A program made the position numbers and the translations under genes. DNA of 64,000 bases from Flavobacterium sp. UMI-01 (GTDB taxonomy: Bacteria; Bacteroidota; Bacteroidia; Flavobacteriales; Flavobacteriaceae): contig NZ_BPLU01000009.1 of the NCBI RefSeq assembly GCF_019656315.1, positions 1-64,000 on the forward strand, in the 5' to 3' direction. Below are positions 53,510-62,408 of the stretch, one piece after another. Numbering within the stretch: the stretch's first letter is position 1; the number at the start of each line of letters is the position of its first letter. Under the pieces are notes generated by a model, which ran no database searches, had not been told where the DNA came from, and was given only the letters and a program-made list of their open reading frames with translations.

Positions 53510-53740
53510 ATGGAATTACCAAAATTTTTACTAGGCGACAATACGGATTGTCCAGAAGATATTTTTATCATTCATTTAGACTATCCCCGATTTATTATTA
53601 ACTTGAAAGATGATGAAGTAGAGTTTTTAGAAGAACCTGAAGATCTTGACGAAGCTGAATTGAATGCTGAAATGGAAGGTTTGATTGAAGCAGCAAATGC
53701 TTTTTATGACCGTGAAATGGAGCGTTATGAGAATGACTAA
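53510..53740 (+). CDS. Small acidic hypothetical protein
   Basis: A 76-residue, strongly acidic protein. The start has a typical conserved look (MELPKFLLGDNTDCPEDIFIIHLDYPRFIINLKDDEVEFLEEPEDLDEAELNAEMEGLIEAANAFYDREMERYEND). I recall near-identical small proteins in other flavobacteria but no assigned function. It follows the MATE gene by 52 bp and has a strong terminator after it, so it may be transcribed with it. It is too short for a safe fold prediction. Confidence 0.7.
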   Translation: MELPKFLLGDNTDCPEDIFIIHLDYPRFIINLKDDEVEFLEEPEDLDEAELNAEMEGLIEAANAFYDREMERYEND

Positions 53741-53782
53741 ATGATTTAGTTGCTTTTTTTTGTAACCGTCAGTCCGAGATAG

Positions 53783-53819
53783 TACCCCAATAGTAAATGG
53801 CTAATTGGGGTATTTTTTT
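53783..53819 (+). terminator. Terminator after the small acidic protein
   Basis: A 9-bp stem TACCCCAAT/ATTGGGGTA around a 12-nt loop with a run of seven T. It closes the MATE/small-protein unit. Confidence 0.85.
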
Positions 53820-54203
53820 GGTTTTTATATTCAAAAAAAGGGTAAAAAAACTCAGGAAATTACATCGTATTTTGAATGTATTTTGTCTGCGAATAGGTAG
53901 GTAATAGCGATAAAACGTACGACAAAGTTTTTTTATCTCAAATTCCGCAGTAAACTTCGTAGGGGAACCAATTTTTTCAATAAATTCAGGGCTCTCGGAG
54001 ATTTTTTGAAGAAGGAATAGTAAACTATTTGCTTCGCCAGTTCGAACAAAGCTCTCGGGGCAATGATAAAAAATTGAGTAAGTGCCTGAATTTGAAGAAA
54101 AATAAAATTGAGTAGATTTCTACTGTGTAATTAGGATTTGTGTTGAAGATACATGAAATCTGCGTTAAAAATCGGCTAGTTTTTTAGCTACATTACCAAA
54201 TAA
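53820..54203. other. Intergenic region with a two-copy imperfect repeat
   Basis: This gap between two convergent genes has no coding likeness. On the plus strand, AGTAAACT (53949-53956) with GCTCTCGG (53991-53998) is followed by AGTAAACT (54019-54026) with GCTCTCGG (54051-54058). The spacing between the two boxes differs (34 and 24 bp). I see no known element. Confidence 0.4.
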
Positions 54204-54235
54204 AAAATCCGATTCGTTTTCACAAATCGGATTTT
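54204..54235 (-). terminator. lpdA terminator
   Basis: An 11-bp stem AAAATCCGATT/AATCGGATTTT with a 10-nt loop, followed on the minus strand by a T-rich tail, 22 bp after the lpdA stop. Confidence 0.8.
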
Positions 54236-54257
54236 AATTTATTAAAGAGAGTGATTC

Positions 54258-55646
54258 TTACAAGTGAATAACTTCACCATAAGCATCAGCTACCGCTTCC
54301 ATTACTGCTTCACTCATTGTTGGGTGAGGGTGGATGGCTTTTAAGATTTCATGACCTGTAGTTTCAAGTTTACGTGCTACTACCGCTTCAGCAATCATGT
54401 CTGTAACACCAGCTCCAATCATGTGACAGCCTAGCCATTCTCCATATTTAGCATCAAAAATTACTTTTACAAATCCATCGGCATTTCCTGCTGCCTTTGC
54501 TTTACCAGAAGCAGAGAATGGGAATTTACCAATTTTTAAATCATATCCTTTTTCTCTAGCGGCTTTTTCCGTTAATCCTACAGAAGCAATTTCAGGAGTT
54601 GCATAGGTACAACCTGGTACATTGCCGTAGTCAATTGGTTCTACGTGCATTCCTGCAATTTTTTCAACACAATTGATTCCTTCAGCTGAAGCCACGTGTG
54701 CTAAAGCCTGCCCAGGAGTCACATCTCCGATAGCATAGTAGCCTGGAATGTTCGTTTGGTTATATGCGTTTACTAAGATTTTATCTCTATCAGTAGCAAT
54801 ACCTACTTCTTCTAATCCGATATTTTCAATGTTAGTTTTGATACCTACCGCAGATAATAAGATATCTGCCTCTAATTCTACTTCTCCTTTGGCAGTTTTG
54901 ACAAAAGCTTTTACTCCTTTTCCTGAAGTATCAATGCGCTCAACTGAAGCGTTTGTCATTACTTCAATTCCTGATTTTTTCAAAGAACGCTCAAATTGTT
55001 TTGAGATATCTTCGTCTTCAACAGGAACTACATTTGGCATGAACTCTACAATAGTAACTTTGGTTCCCATTGAATTGTAAAAATAAGCAAATTCAACTCC
55101 AATAGCTCCAGAACCTACCACAATCATCGATTCTGGTTGCTTAGGTAAGGACATTGCTTGACGGTATCCAATTACTTTTACTCCATCTTGTGGTAAATTA
55201 GGTAATTCACGAGAACGAGCACCAGTAGCAATAATAATATGGTCAGCGCTATATTCAGTAACTTTATTGTCTTTATCTGTAACATCTACTTTTTTTCCTG
55301 GTTTTACTTTTCCAAAACCATTGATGATGTCAATTTTATTTTTTTTCATCAAAAATTGAACACCTTTACTCATTCCGTCAGCTACTGAACGACTACGTTG
55401 AATTACTGCAGGGAAATCTTTATCAAAAGAGGAAACGGTCAATCCGTAGTCAGAGGCATGTTTTAAATAATCAAAAACTTGAGCCGATTTTAACAAGGCT
55501 TTCGTTGGGATACAACCCCAGTTCAAACAAATCCCTCCAAGGTTTTCTTTCTCAATTACAGCTACTTTAAAACCTAATTGTGATGCTCTAATGGCTGTAA
55601 CATATCCGCCAGGACCACTTCCTAAAACTATGATATCGTATTTCAT
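54258..55646 (-). CDS. lpdA: Dihydrolipoyl dehydrogenase (E3)
   Basis: Flavoenzyme that reoxidises the lipoyl arm of 2-oxoacid dehydrogenase complexes and makes NADH. The 462 residues are typical. The FAD motif VLGSGPGGYVTAIRASQLG is at the start; redox-active Cys40 and Cys45 lie in GGICLNWGCIPTK. The NAD motif is VVGSGAIGVEFAYFYNSMG (about 175-193). The dimer-interface catalytic His is in HPHPTMSEAVMEA near residue 442. It probably serves the PdhA/PdhC complex at 11-13 kb and may also serve 2-oxoglutarate dehydrogenase. It stands alone. Confidence 0.96.
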   Translation of the reverse strand: MKYDIIVLGSGPGGYVTAIRASQLGFKVAVIEKENLGGICLNWGCIPTKALLKSAQVFDYLKHASDYGLTVSSFDKDFPAVIQRSRSVADGMSKGVQFLMKKNKIDIINGFGKVKPGKKVDVTDKDNKVTEYSADHIIIATGARSRELPNLPQDGVKVIGYRQAMSLPKQPESMIVVGSGAIGVEFAYFYNSMGTKVTIVEFMPNVVPVEDEDISKQFERSLKKSGIEVMTNASVERIDTSGKGVKAFVKTAKGEVELEADILLSAVGIKTNIENIGLEEVGIATDRDKILVNAYNQTNIPGYYAIGDVTPGQALAHVASAEGINCVEKIAGMHVEPIDYGNVPGCTYATPEIASVGLTEKAAREKGYDLKIGKFPFSASGKAKAAGNADGFVKVIFDAKYGEWLGCHMIGAGVTDMIAEAVVARKLETTGHEILKAIHPHPTMSEAVMEAVADAYGEVIHL

Positions 55647-55889
55647 TTTGTTGTGTTTTATTTTTTAAGTTGTAAAAATGGAATTCGCAAAAGCGTTTTT
55701 CAATTTTATGTTTATTCGATGTTAAATGATGGGGCGAATTTAAGGATTTATTCTGTTTTGAAAAAGTTTCAATGAAATAAAGTATTAAACTAACAAAATT
55801 TCGAAAAAACAGAATAATTTTAAATCGTTTTGCATAATTGATAATTACCCAACTACTTATTCTAATTGCGATAAGGCCTTTTATTGGTG

Positions 55890-57644
55890 CTAATTGGCTA
55901 ACGAAAACTGTGAGTCATACAGGTTTTTGTAATATCCCGTTTCTTTGTTGATTAATTCTTGGTGGGTGCCTTGTTCAACAATAAGACCTTGGTCCATTAC
56001 CACAATTTTATCGGCATTAACTATGGTAGCTAAGCGGTGCGCAATGACAATGGAGGTTCGTCCTTGAGTAATGGTTTCGGTGGCTTGCTGTATTAATTCT
56101 TCTGAATAGGTATCAATTGAGGAAGTAGCTTCGTCCAAAATCAAAATACTAGGATTGCTTACATAAGCTCGTAAAAATGCAATCAACTGGCGCTGTCCGG
56201 ATGATAACATAACACCACGCTCCTTTACATCAAAATCATAGTTGTCTGGCAGGCTCATAATGAAATCGTGTACTCCAATTTCTTGAGCGGCTTTGTGCAC
56301 TTGCTCTCTACTGATTTCAGGATTGTTGAGTGTAATATTGTTGTAAATGGTATCTGCAAATAAAAAGACATCTTGTAAGACCACTGCAATTTGTTTGCGT
56401 AGTGAACTGAGAGTATAGTCATTAATATTGTGGTCATCTATGCAAATGGTGCCACTGTTTATTTCGTAAAAACGATTAAGTAAATTGATAATTGTTGATT
56501 TTCCTGCACCCGTAGAACCTACTATAGCGACAGTTTCTCCTGCATTAACGGTCAAATCGATTCCTTTGATTACTTCTTCGTTAGGGATGTAGCCAAAACG
56601 TACTTGTTTAAAGGAAATATTTCCATCAAATACAGGTGCTTCTTTTTGACCTGTGTCTTGAATTTGGTCTTGTGTGTCTATTATTTCAAATACACGATTG
56701 GCAGCAATCATACCCAATTGCATCTCGTTGAACTTATCTGCAATTTGACGTAAAGGATTAAATAACATTCCTATAAACATGGTGTATGAAAATAAATCTC
56801 CAAAAGTGGTAAAATTGTCTCCATTCAAAATTTTTATTCCTCCATAAAGAACCACAAATCCTAAAGTTAAGGATGAAATAATATCCGCTATAGGGAAAAA
56901 AATAGAGTTGTATAAGATGGTTTTGATCCAAGCGGTTTTGTGTTTGTGATTGATTTCTTTAAATTTGTTAGATTCAATCGTTTCACGGTTAAAGAGTTGT
57001 ACAATTTTCATTCCCGTTACACGTTCTTGTACAAAAGTGTTCATGTTGGCGATTTCTGTACGTACTTCTTCAAAAGCGACCTGCATTTTTCGTTGAAAAA
57101 TTCGAGTAAAATAGACTAGAATAGGCATGGCAATGATGACAATCCAAGTTAGTTTCCAGTTCATATACAGCATAAAACCAAGTACGACTACCATTTTCAT
57201 CAAATCACTTATAATCATAAAAAGACCTTGGCTAAAAATTCGAGCAATGGCTTCAATGTCTGATACGGAACGGGTTACGAGTTGCCCCACAGGTACTAAG
57301 TCGAAGTATTTCATTCGGAAACTCAAAATATGTTTAAAGAGCTTGATGCGGATGTCTTTTACAATATCTTGTCCGAGCCAGTTTGCCCAATAGACAAAAT
57401 AAAATTGTGAAAAAACCTCTAATAACAACACAATTCCCATCAGGGTGATGTAATATAAAAGTCCGTACGCATCTTCGGTTTGAATGTAATTATCAACTGT
57501 TTGTTTTAATAAATAAGGACGAAGAGCGGCAAATAAGGAAAGGGAAATAGCAAAAACTACCACGCCATTGAATCGCCATTTGTAAGGTTTTGTGTATTCT
57601 AAAATTCTTTTAAATAATCGTATATCAAATGCTTTTGCCTTCAT
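55890..57644 (-). CDS. MsbA-like ABC exporter (permease and ATPase fused)
   Basis: A 584-residue half-transporter: an N-terminal membrane domain (about 1-320, six hydrophobic segments) and a C-terminal ATPase domain. Walker A GSTGAGKST lies near residues 373-381, the signature LSSGQ near 478, Walker B LILDEATSS near 500 and the switch His in IAHRLA near 535. Such exporters often form homodimers and move lipids or drugs; the MsbA-like lipid A flippase role is possible because lpxK is nearby in the genome, but not proven. It stands alone, 135 bp from truA in the same direction. Confidence 0.85.
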   Translation of the reverse strand: MKAKAFDIRLFKRILEYTKPYKWRFNGVVVFAISLSLFAALRPYLLKQTVDNYIQTEDAYGLLYYITLMGIVLLLEVFSQFYFVYWANWLGQDIVKDIRIKLFKHILSFRMKYFDLVPVGQLVTRSVSDIEAIARIFSQGLFMIISDLMKMVVVLGFMLYMNWKLTWIVIIAMPILVYFTRIFQRKMQVAFEEVRTEIANMNTFVQERVTGMKIVQLFNRETIESNKFKEINHKHKTAWIKTILYNSIFFPIADIISSLTLGFVVLYGGIKILNGDNFTTFGDLFSYTMFIGMLFNPLRQIADKFNEMQLGMIAANRVFEIIDTQDQIQDTGQKEAPVFDGNISFKQVRFGYIPNEEVIKGIDLTVNAGETVAIVGSTGAGKSTIINLLNRFYEINSGTICIDDHNINDYTLSSLRKQIAVVLQDVFLFADTIYNNITLNNPEISREQVHKAAQEIGVHDFIMSLPDNYDFDVKERGVMLSSGQRQLIAFLRAYVSNPSILILDEATSSIDTYSEELIQQATETITQGRTSIVIAHRLATIVNADKIVVMDQGLIVEQGTHQELINKETGYYKNLYDSQFSLAN

Positions 57645-57779
57645 CTTATAGGAGCCTAACGCTCTGTTTTTAGTATTATATTCAATTCTGTTGCTCTTTT
57701 GATTCTTTGGATGAGCACTATTCAGAACTATTTACTGTTGGTTTTTACAACAATTATGAAAATTCGAAAATTCCAAATT

Positions 57780-58514
57780 TTACAAATATGGATATTCAAT
57801 CTTTGTCAAATATAAACCATGAGCAGGAACTGAAAATCCAGCCTTCTCTCGATTTTTTTCTTTAATAATGTTTTCAAAATCAGTTAAATTGATTTTGTGC
57901 ATCCCTACATTTACCAATGTACCGACAATGGCTCGCACCATATTTCTCAAAAAACGATTAGCCGAAATGGTAAAAATAAGTTGGTTTTTTTCTTCTTTCC
58001 AATGAGCTTCAAAAATCGTGCAATCAAAGGTGTTTACATCTGTATTTGTTTTTGAAAAACATTGAAAATCGGTATGATTGAAAAGGATTTTTGCAGCTTC
58101 ATTCATCAAAGCAATGTCTAGTTTTTGATTGAGGTACCAACTTTGTTCGGTCAAAAAAACATCTTTAAAAGTGTGAATGTGGTATTGGTATGTTCTCTTT
58201 GTGGCATCAAAACGAGAATGTGCTTCGTTCTCAACTTGGATAATATCAAAAACAGCGATGTCTTTGGGTAAAAAGGAATTGAGTTTGTGTATTAATTTGT
58301 TCGAATCAATTGCGATTTCATAATCAAAATGGGCATACATTTCCCGAGCATGTACACCTGTATCGGTACGACCTGCTCCCATGATGTTAGTAGGTGTTTG
58401 TAGCAAGAGTGACAGTGCATTGTTCAGCGTTTGTTGTACTGATGCAGCATTGGGTTGCGACTGCCAACCGTGATAATGTGTCCCGTTATAAGCCAGTTTT
58501 ATAAAATATCTCAA
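57780..58514 (-). CDS. truA: tRNA pseudouridine(38-40) synthase
   Basis: TruA makes pseudouridine at positions 38-40 in the tRNA anticodon arm. TTG 58514 gives 244 residues starting LRYFIKLAYNGTHYHGWQSQ, the family start; an ATG at 58544 adds ten residues. The catalytic Asp lies in GAGRTDTGVHAREMYAHFD. Later features include HSRFDATKRTYQYHIHTF and LRNMVRAIVGTLVNVG, typical of TruA. It is read toward the ABC exporter with a 135-bp gap, so both may share a transcript. Confidence 0.93.
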   Translation of the reverse strand: MRYFIKLAYNGTHYHGWQSQPNAASVQQTLNNALSLLLQTPTNIMGAGRTDTGVHAREMYAHFDYEIAIDSNKLIHKLNSFLPKDIAVFDIIQVENEAHSRFDATKRTYQYHIHTFKDVFLTEQSWYLNQKLDIALMNEAAKILFNHTDFQCFSKTNTDVNTFDCTIFEAHWKEEKNQLIFTISANRFLRNMVRAIVGTLVNVGMHKINLTDFENIIKEKNREKAGFSVPAHGLYLTKIEYPYL

Positions 58515-58661
58515 GTTTTTAATCTCAAAGTTTAAGAGTTTCAAAGGTACAAAGTTTTTGTGTTGTGAAAAGGTTAAAATTTAATGGTAACTAAGTCATA
58601 ATTACTTAAGAAACTTAGATAGCCAAAAACAAATGATATCATTGGAATAAATAATTTTCAC

Positions 58662-58689
58662 TTGGAAAGAGGGCAACTTAGTATCTTTG
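58662..58689 (+). promoter_or_regulatory. Possible promoter of the phosphodiesterase gene
   Basis: TTG (58662-58664) and TATCTTTG (58682-58689) are 17 bp apart, near the Bacteroidota promoter pattern. The -7 box is 34 bp before the start codon. Confidence 0.5.
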
Positions 58690-58723
58690 CGACATAAAGC
58701 CTATTGGTTAATGCCTTTTTTAA

Positions 58724-59221
58724 ATGAAAAAAATTCTTTTACTCTCAGATACGCACAGTCATATTGACGATACGATTTTAAAATATGTTGTTCAAGCTGA
58801 TGAAGTTTGGCATGCGGGAGATATTGGAGATTTGGTAGTAACTGATACATTAAAAAAACACAAGCCTCTACGTGCTGTTTACGGTAATATTGACGATGCT
58901 CAAGCTCGTTTAGAATTTCCATTACACAACCGTTTTATCTGTGAGGGGGTCGATGTGTGGATAACACATATTGGAGGCTATCCTGGAAAATACAATTCCA
59001 ATATTCGCGCTGAGTTATTAGCAAATCCTCCTCAATTATTTATTTGTGGGCACTCCCATATTTTGAAAGTCCAATATGATAAAAAAATGAATTTATTACA
59101 CATGAATCCGGGTGCATGTGGCAAAAGTGGTTTTCATCAAGTACGAACGATGTTGCGGTTTGTGATTGAAGGTGATAAAATCAAAGATTTAGAAATTATT
59201 GAAATAGAGAAACGGGTTTAG
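58724..59221 (+). CDS. YfcE/MJ0936-family metallophosphoesterase
   Basis: A 165-residue phosphodiesterase of the YfcE/MJ0936 group, which uses two divalent metals. The metal motifs are complete: LLLSDTHSHID (Asp and His), WHAGDIGD, VYGNIDDAQ, VWITHIGG and FICGHSHILK. The natural substrate is unknown. The stop codon shares bases with the stop of the kinase gene on the other strand (59218-59221), so the two genes converge with a four-base overlap. Confidence 0.9.
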   Translation: MKKILLLSDTHSHIDDTILKYVVQADEVWHAGDIGDLVVTDTLKKHKPLRAVYGNIDDAQARLEFPLHNRFICEGVDVWITHIGGYPGKYNSNIRAELLANPPQLFICGHSHILKVQYDKKMNLLHMNPGACGKSGFHQVRTMLRFVIEGDKIKDLEIIEIEKRV

Positions 59222-60918
59222 CTATTTTGGTATTCGATGGGGGCGATAATAGAAATGGTAGTGCCAGAATTTATCGTTGAATGAATAGTACATTTTCCTC
59301 CCATGTTTTTTATTCTAGCCCGGATTTGATTGAGTCCAAAGCCTTCAATGGTTTGATACTGCTTGATTTCAAATCCTTTTCCGTTGTCCTTTACTTCAAT
59401 GTTTAGTTTCGCCTCTTTTTCATTCAATGTGATAATGGCTTGGCTGGCTTCACTGTGCTTGATAATATTATTCAATAATTCACTAACAATAAAATACATC
59501 CTCATCTCGAAATCTTCGTTGTAGCGTGTCGTAGATGGGATGTTGCTTTGGTAATCAAAGTGTAAGGTGGAGTTAGAATTCATTTCGCACAAATCGTTTA
59601 ATGCATAAAACAGTCCAAAACGGGCCAACAATGAGGGGAGTAACCTATGAGAGAGGTCTCGGATTTTGTAATGGGTTTGAATTAAAATAGATTTTATTTT
59701 TGTGATTTCTTCACTGTTGTTTTGGTTTTTTGCAGAAAAAACACTCAGATGTAAAGCAGCCGATGACAATAAAGCACTGATGTTGTCATGCAAAAAAGAA
59801 GCAATTTTTTTGCGTTCCAATTCTTGACCGTTGATAGAGGCTGTAATGATGTTTTCTTGGATTTTTCGTTGAATATCTTTTAACTTGTTTTTTTGCTTGA
59901 GTTGCGTGTTTTGAAAGAAAAAATAGAGTAGAATAATGATGATAATTAAAGACGAAATAATAATAATGCTAATTCGCTTGTTTTTATTTTGATTTTCAAT
60001 CATCAACTGTTCTTGAGTTTTAAATTTAGTAGAGATGTTGTCGATTTCTCTTTTGTATTCATCTAATTGCAAGTTGATGCCTGCGATATTCGCTTTTTTT
60101 AATTTGTCGTCATTATTTATTTCTTCTGTAAGTGTGTTGTATTGATTGAGGTTTTGATAAGCCTTTTTGTAAAAATGATTTTTGAATAAAAATTTAGAAT
60201 ACTCAAGATGTGTAAATGATAAGTCTGATTTTTCATTTAATTGACGCCCTTTTTTAATCGCTTTTTCAAAATATTGAATTGCTTTATTATTGTTGTTTTT
60301 ATAGGAATGATACATGCCGTTGAGCATGTTTAAAGCGACAAGGGTGTTTTCTTTACCGTATTTTGGATGGTGTTGATTGATGTATTTCAAATAAGGGTAG
60401 CCTTCATCATATTTTTGAATGTCAAAATAGGCCCATGTAATATTGAGTTTGGTAAAAACAATCTGAGAGGTATCCTTTATTTTGTTGCTGTATTCTAAGG
60501 ATTTTTTGTAGTAGTAAATTCCTTTTGTATATTCTTTTTTGTCAAAGCAATAAATGTTTGCGATATTGTTATAAAGCCAGTTGTGAAGTTTGTAATTTTT
60601 AGTTTTTTGGGCATAGAGCAATCCTTTTCGATAGTAAAAAAAAGCTTTTTCAAATTCAGTTAATTGGTCAAAATTAGCCGCAATAGTATTGTAGCAATTA
60701 GCGATTAAATTGTTGTTTTTTATCGCAATGGCATGTCGCAAAGCAAGACGAGATTTTATTAAGGATTCTTCGTGTTTTTCGTCAAGCATTAATTGGGTAG
60801 CCTCTTGAACCATTTGAGTTACTTCTTTTTCATTGAGAATTTTTTCTTGTGAAAAAGCAGAGGGATGATTCAGAAAGAGGGTGCAATAAAAAACTAAAAC
60901 TATCCGAATGAATTTCAT
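59218..60918 (-). CDS. TPR sensor histidine kinase of NarX/DesK type
   Basis: A 566-residue membrane kinase. The signal peptide is MKFIRIVLVFYCTLFLNHPSAFSQ. A periplasmic tetratricopeptide region covers about residues 30-300 (YYRKGLLYAQKTKNYKLHNWLYNNIANIY, YYKKSLEYSNKIKDTSQIVFTKLNITWAYFDIQKYDEG). A membrane segment (SIIIISSLIIIIILLYFFF) lies near 316-336. The HisKA_3 dimerisation helix holds His377-Asp378 in ERKKIASFLHDNISALLS, and the ATP-binding part has ELLNNIIKHSEA, DNGKGF and GFGLNQIRARI. The regulator gene ends 20 bp upstream of this start, so they are one operon. Confidence 0.9.
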   Translation of the reverse strand: MKFIRIVLVFYCTLFLNHPSAFSQEKILNEKEVTQMVQEATQLMLDEKHEESLIKSRLALRHAIAIKNNNLIANCYNTIAANFDQLTEFEKAFFYYRKGLLYAQKTKNYKLHNWLYNNIANIYCFDKKEYTKGIYYYKKSLEYSNKIKDTSQIVFTKLNITWAYFDIQKYDEGYPYLKYINQHHPKYGKENTLVALNMLNGMYHSYKNNNNKAIQYFEKAIKKGRQLNEKSDLSFTHLEYSKFLFKNHFYKKAYQNLNQYNTLTEEINNDDKLKKANIAGINLQLDEYKREIDNISTKFKTQEQLMIENQNKNKRISIIIISSLIIIIILLYFFFQNTQLKQKNKLKDIQRKIQENIITASINGQELERKKIASFLHDNISALLSSAALHLSVFSAKNQNNSEEITKIKSILIQTHYKIRDLSHRLLPSLLARFGLFYALNDLCEMNSNSTLHFDYQSNIPSTTRYNEDFEMRMYFIVSELLNNIIKHSEASQAIITLNEKEAKLNIEVKDNGKGFEIKQYQTIEGFGLNQIRARIKNMGGKCTIHSTINSGTTISIIAPIEYQNS

Positions 60919-60938
60919 GTAAGATATGTGTAATGGAG

Positions 60939-61601
60939 CTAAGACTTGATTAAATTGTTTTTGATGGCAAATTTTACAATGCTTATAGTGTTTTTTGCTT
61001 TAAGTTTTTTAATGATGTTTTTTCGATGGGTTTCTACAGTATTGGTACTTATAAAAAGTTTTTCACTGATTTCTTTTCCACTAAATTCTAGTGCGATAAG
61101 CGTGATGATGTCGATTTCTCTTTCGGTCAGAAGTGAGTTAGTAGAAGGTTTTTTGGGTACTAGTTGTGGATTGTTTTGGGTGGCAGTGTTGAATATTTTT
61201 TCTCTTACCACTTTGCAAAAATATTCTTCACCATTGGCAACAGTTTGAATAGCTTCAACAATGTTTTCACCCGCACATTGTTTAGTCAAATAACCAGAAG
61301 CGCCAAGATTCATTACTTCTTTGATGATTTTTAAATCGTCATAGCTAGAAAGAATAATCACTTTACAAGGGAAACCTTTTGACTTGAATTCTCTAAGTAC
61401 TTCGAGTCCGTCTTTCTTAGGCATGCTGATGTCCAAAACGAGTATGTCGCTATTATTAGCACATACATCATCGTATAAGGAGTTGCCATCCAATGATAAT
61501 CCTACTACTTCAAAATTTGAAATAGTATTGAGTAATGTTTTCACACCATCAATCAGTACGTGGTGGTCATCGGCAAGGTGGATGCGTATTTTTTCTTTCA
61601 T
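60939..61601 (-). CDS. NarL/LuxR-family response regulator
   Basis: A 220-residue regulator, first gene of a two-gene operon with the TPR kinase. The receiver has IHLADDHHVLIDG with its acidic pocket, phosphoacceptor Asp57 in ILVLDISMPKKDG, the Ser of ILSSYDD and Lys of YLTKQ. The C-terminal LuxR-type helix-turn-helix (about 150-215) is LTEREIDIITLIALEFSGKEISEKLFISTNTVETHRKNIIKKLKAKN. Target genes are unknown. Confidence 0.93.
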   Translation of the reverse strand: MKEKIRIHLADDHHVLIDGVKTLLNTISNFEVVGLSLDGNSLYDDVCANNSDILVLDISMPKKDGLEVLREFKSKGFPCKVIILSSYDDLKIIKEVMNLGASGYLTKQCAGENIVEAIQTVANGEEYFCKVVREKIFNTATQNNPQLVPKKPSTNSLLTEREIDIITLIALEFSGKEISEKLFISTNTVETHRKNIIKKLKAKNTISIVKFAIKNNLIKS

Positions 61602-61754
61602 TAGAGTTAAATGAGCTGAGCCAAAATTAATAAAAAAATCATTACAACAATTTGAAGTTGTTTTTGGTCACATCAAGTTAAACAATTTTTATGAAAAAAA
61701 ACTTTTTTGAAACAGTTTTTAAAGTAGGCTATAAGAAAATAGAGGTCCACAAAA

Positions 61755-61780
61755 AAACCCGAATAAATTTATTCGGGTTT
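61755..61780 (-). terminator. DUF4293 gene terminator
   Basis: A palindromic stem AAACCCGAATAAA and its complement, followed on the minus strand by a run of T. It lies 30 bp after the DUF4293 stop. Confidence 0.85.
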
Positions 61781-61810
61781 CCTTCGCACTAATAAACTAA
61801 GTTTATAGGT

Positions 61811-62224
61811 TTATCTCAATCGATCCACAGATTTTACAAGATCTTCATCCTTTTTGATGGCTTTATTAGCGAGTGCTAATACAACGATAGTAACAATAGG
61901 AAGAAACATCCCAATACCTTTCTCAGAAACGGTTACAGTCTCTCCAGATAAATTTAGTGAATGATAAACAAATAATCCTAATAAAATTAAATTTAATATA
62001 ATATTCAATCTGCCAAGAACAAATTGAGTTTTTCTCTTTTTAAACGAAATGATGCTAATAATACTTAATGTTGTGCTTAGTCCAAACAATATTACATAAA
62101 ACGGATTTTGCATAAATAAATATTTTTCCCCTGTACTCATTGTCCACAACGGAAAAATAAAGGGTAAAATAGCTGTCGTTGCAAAAGCAAGAAATAAATA
62201 AATGGTTTGAATTCTTTGTATCAT
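61811..62224 (-). CDS. DUF4293 membrane protein
   Basis: A 137-residue inner membrane protein of the DUF4293 family, which is found mainly in Bacteroidota. Four hydrophobic segments are visible: MIQRIQTIYLFLAFATTAILPFIFPL, NPFYVILFGLSTTLSIISIISF, LNIILNLILLGLFVYHSLNLSG and FLPIVTIVVLALANKAIK. The start MIQRIQTIYL is the family signature. It is divergent from rho across a 184-bp gap, an arrangement I recall from other flavobacteria. The function is unknown. Confidence 0.85.
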   Translation of the reverse strand: MIQRIQTIYLFLAFATTAILPFIFPLWTMSTGEKYLFMQNPFYVILFGLSTTLSIISIISFKKRKTQFVLGRLNIILNLILLGLFVYHSLNLSGETVTVSEKGIGMFLPIVTIVVLALANKAIKKDEDLVKSVDRLR

Positions 62225-62408
62225 TACTGCTTATTTATGGCACAAAAATATATTTTCTTTTTTTAAAATACTATTGTATCATTAAATTTTATTCGTATTA
62301 TTGCAAGACAATACCGTAAGCACTTCATACTGCGGTCCATTCATATTATAAAATTATACTACCTATCTTTCTTAGTGTTTCCAAATTAATTAAATTCAAA
62401 GAACTTTC

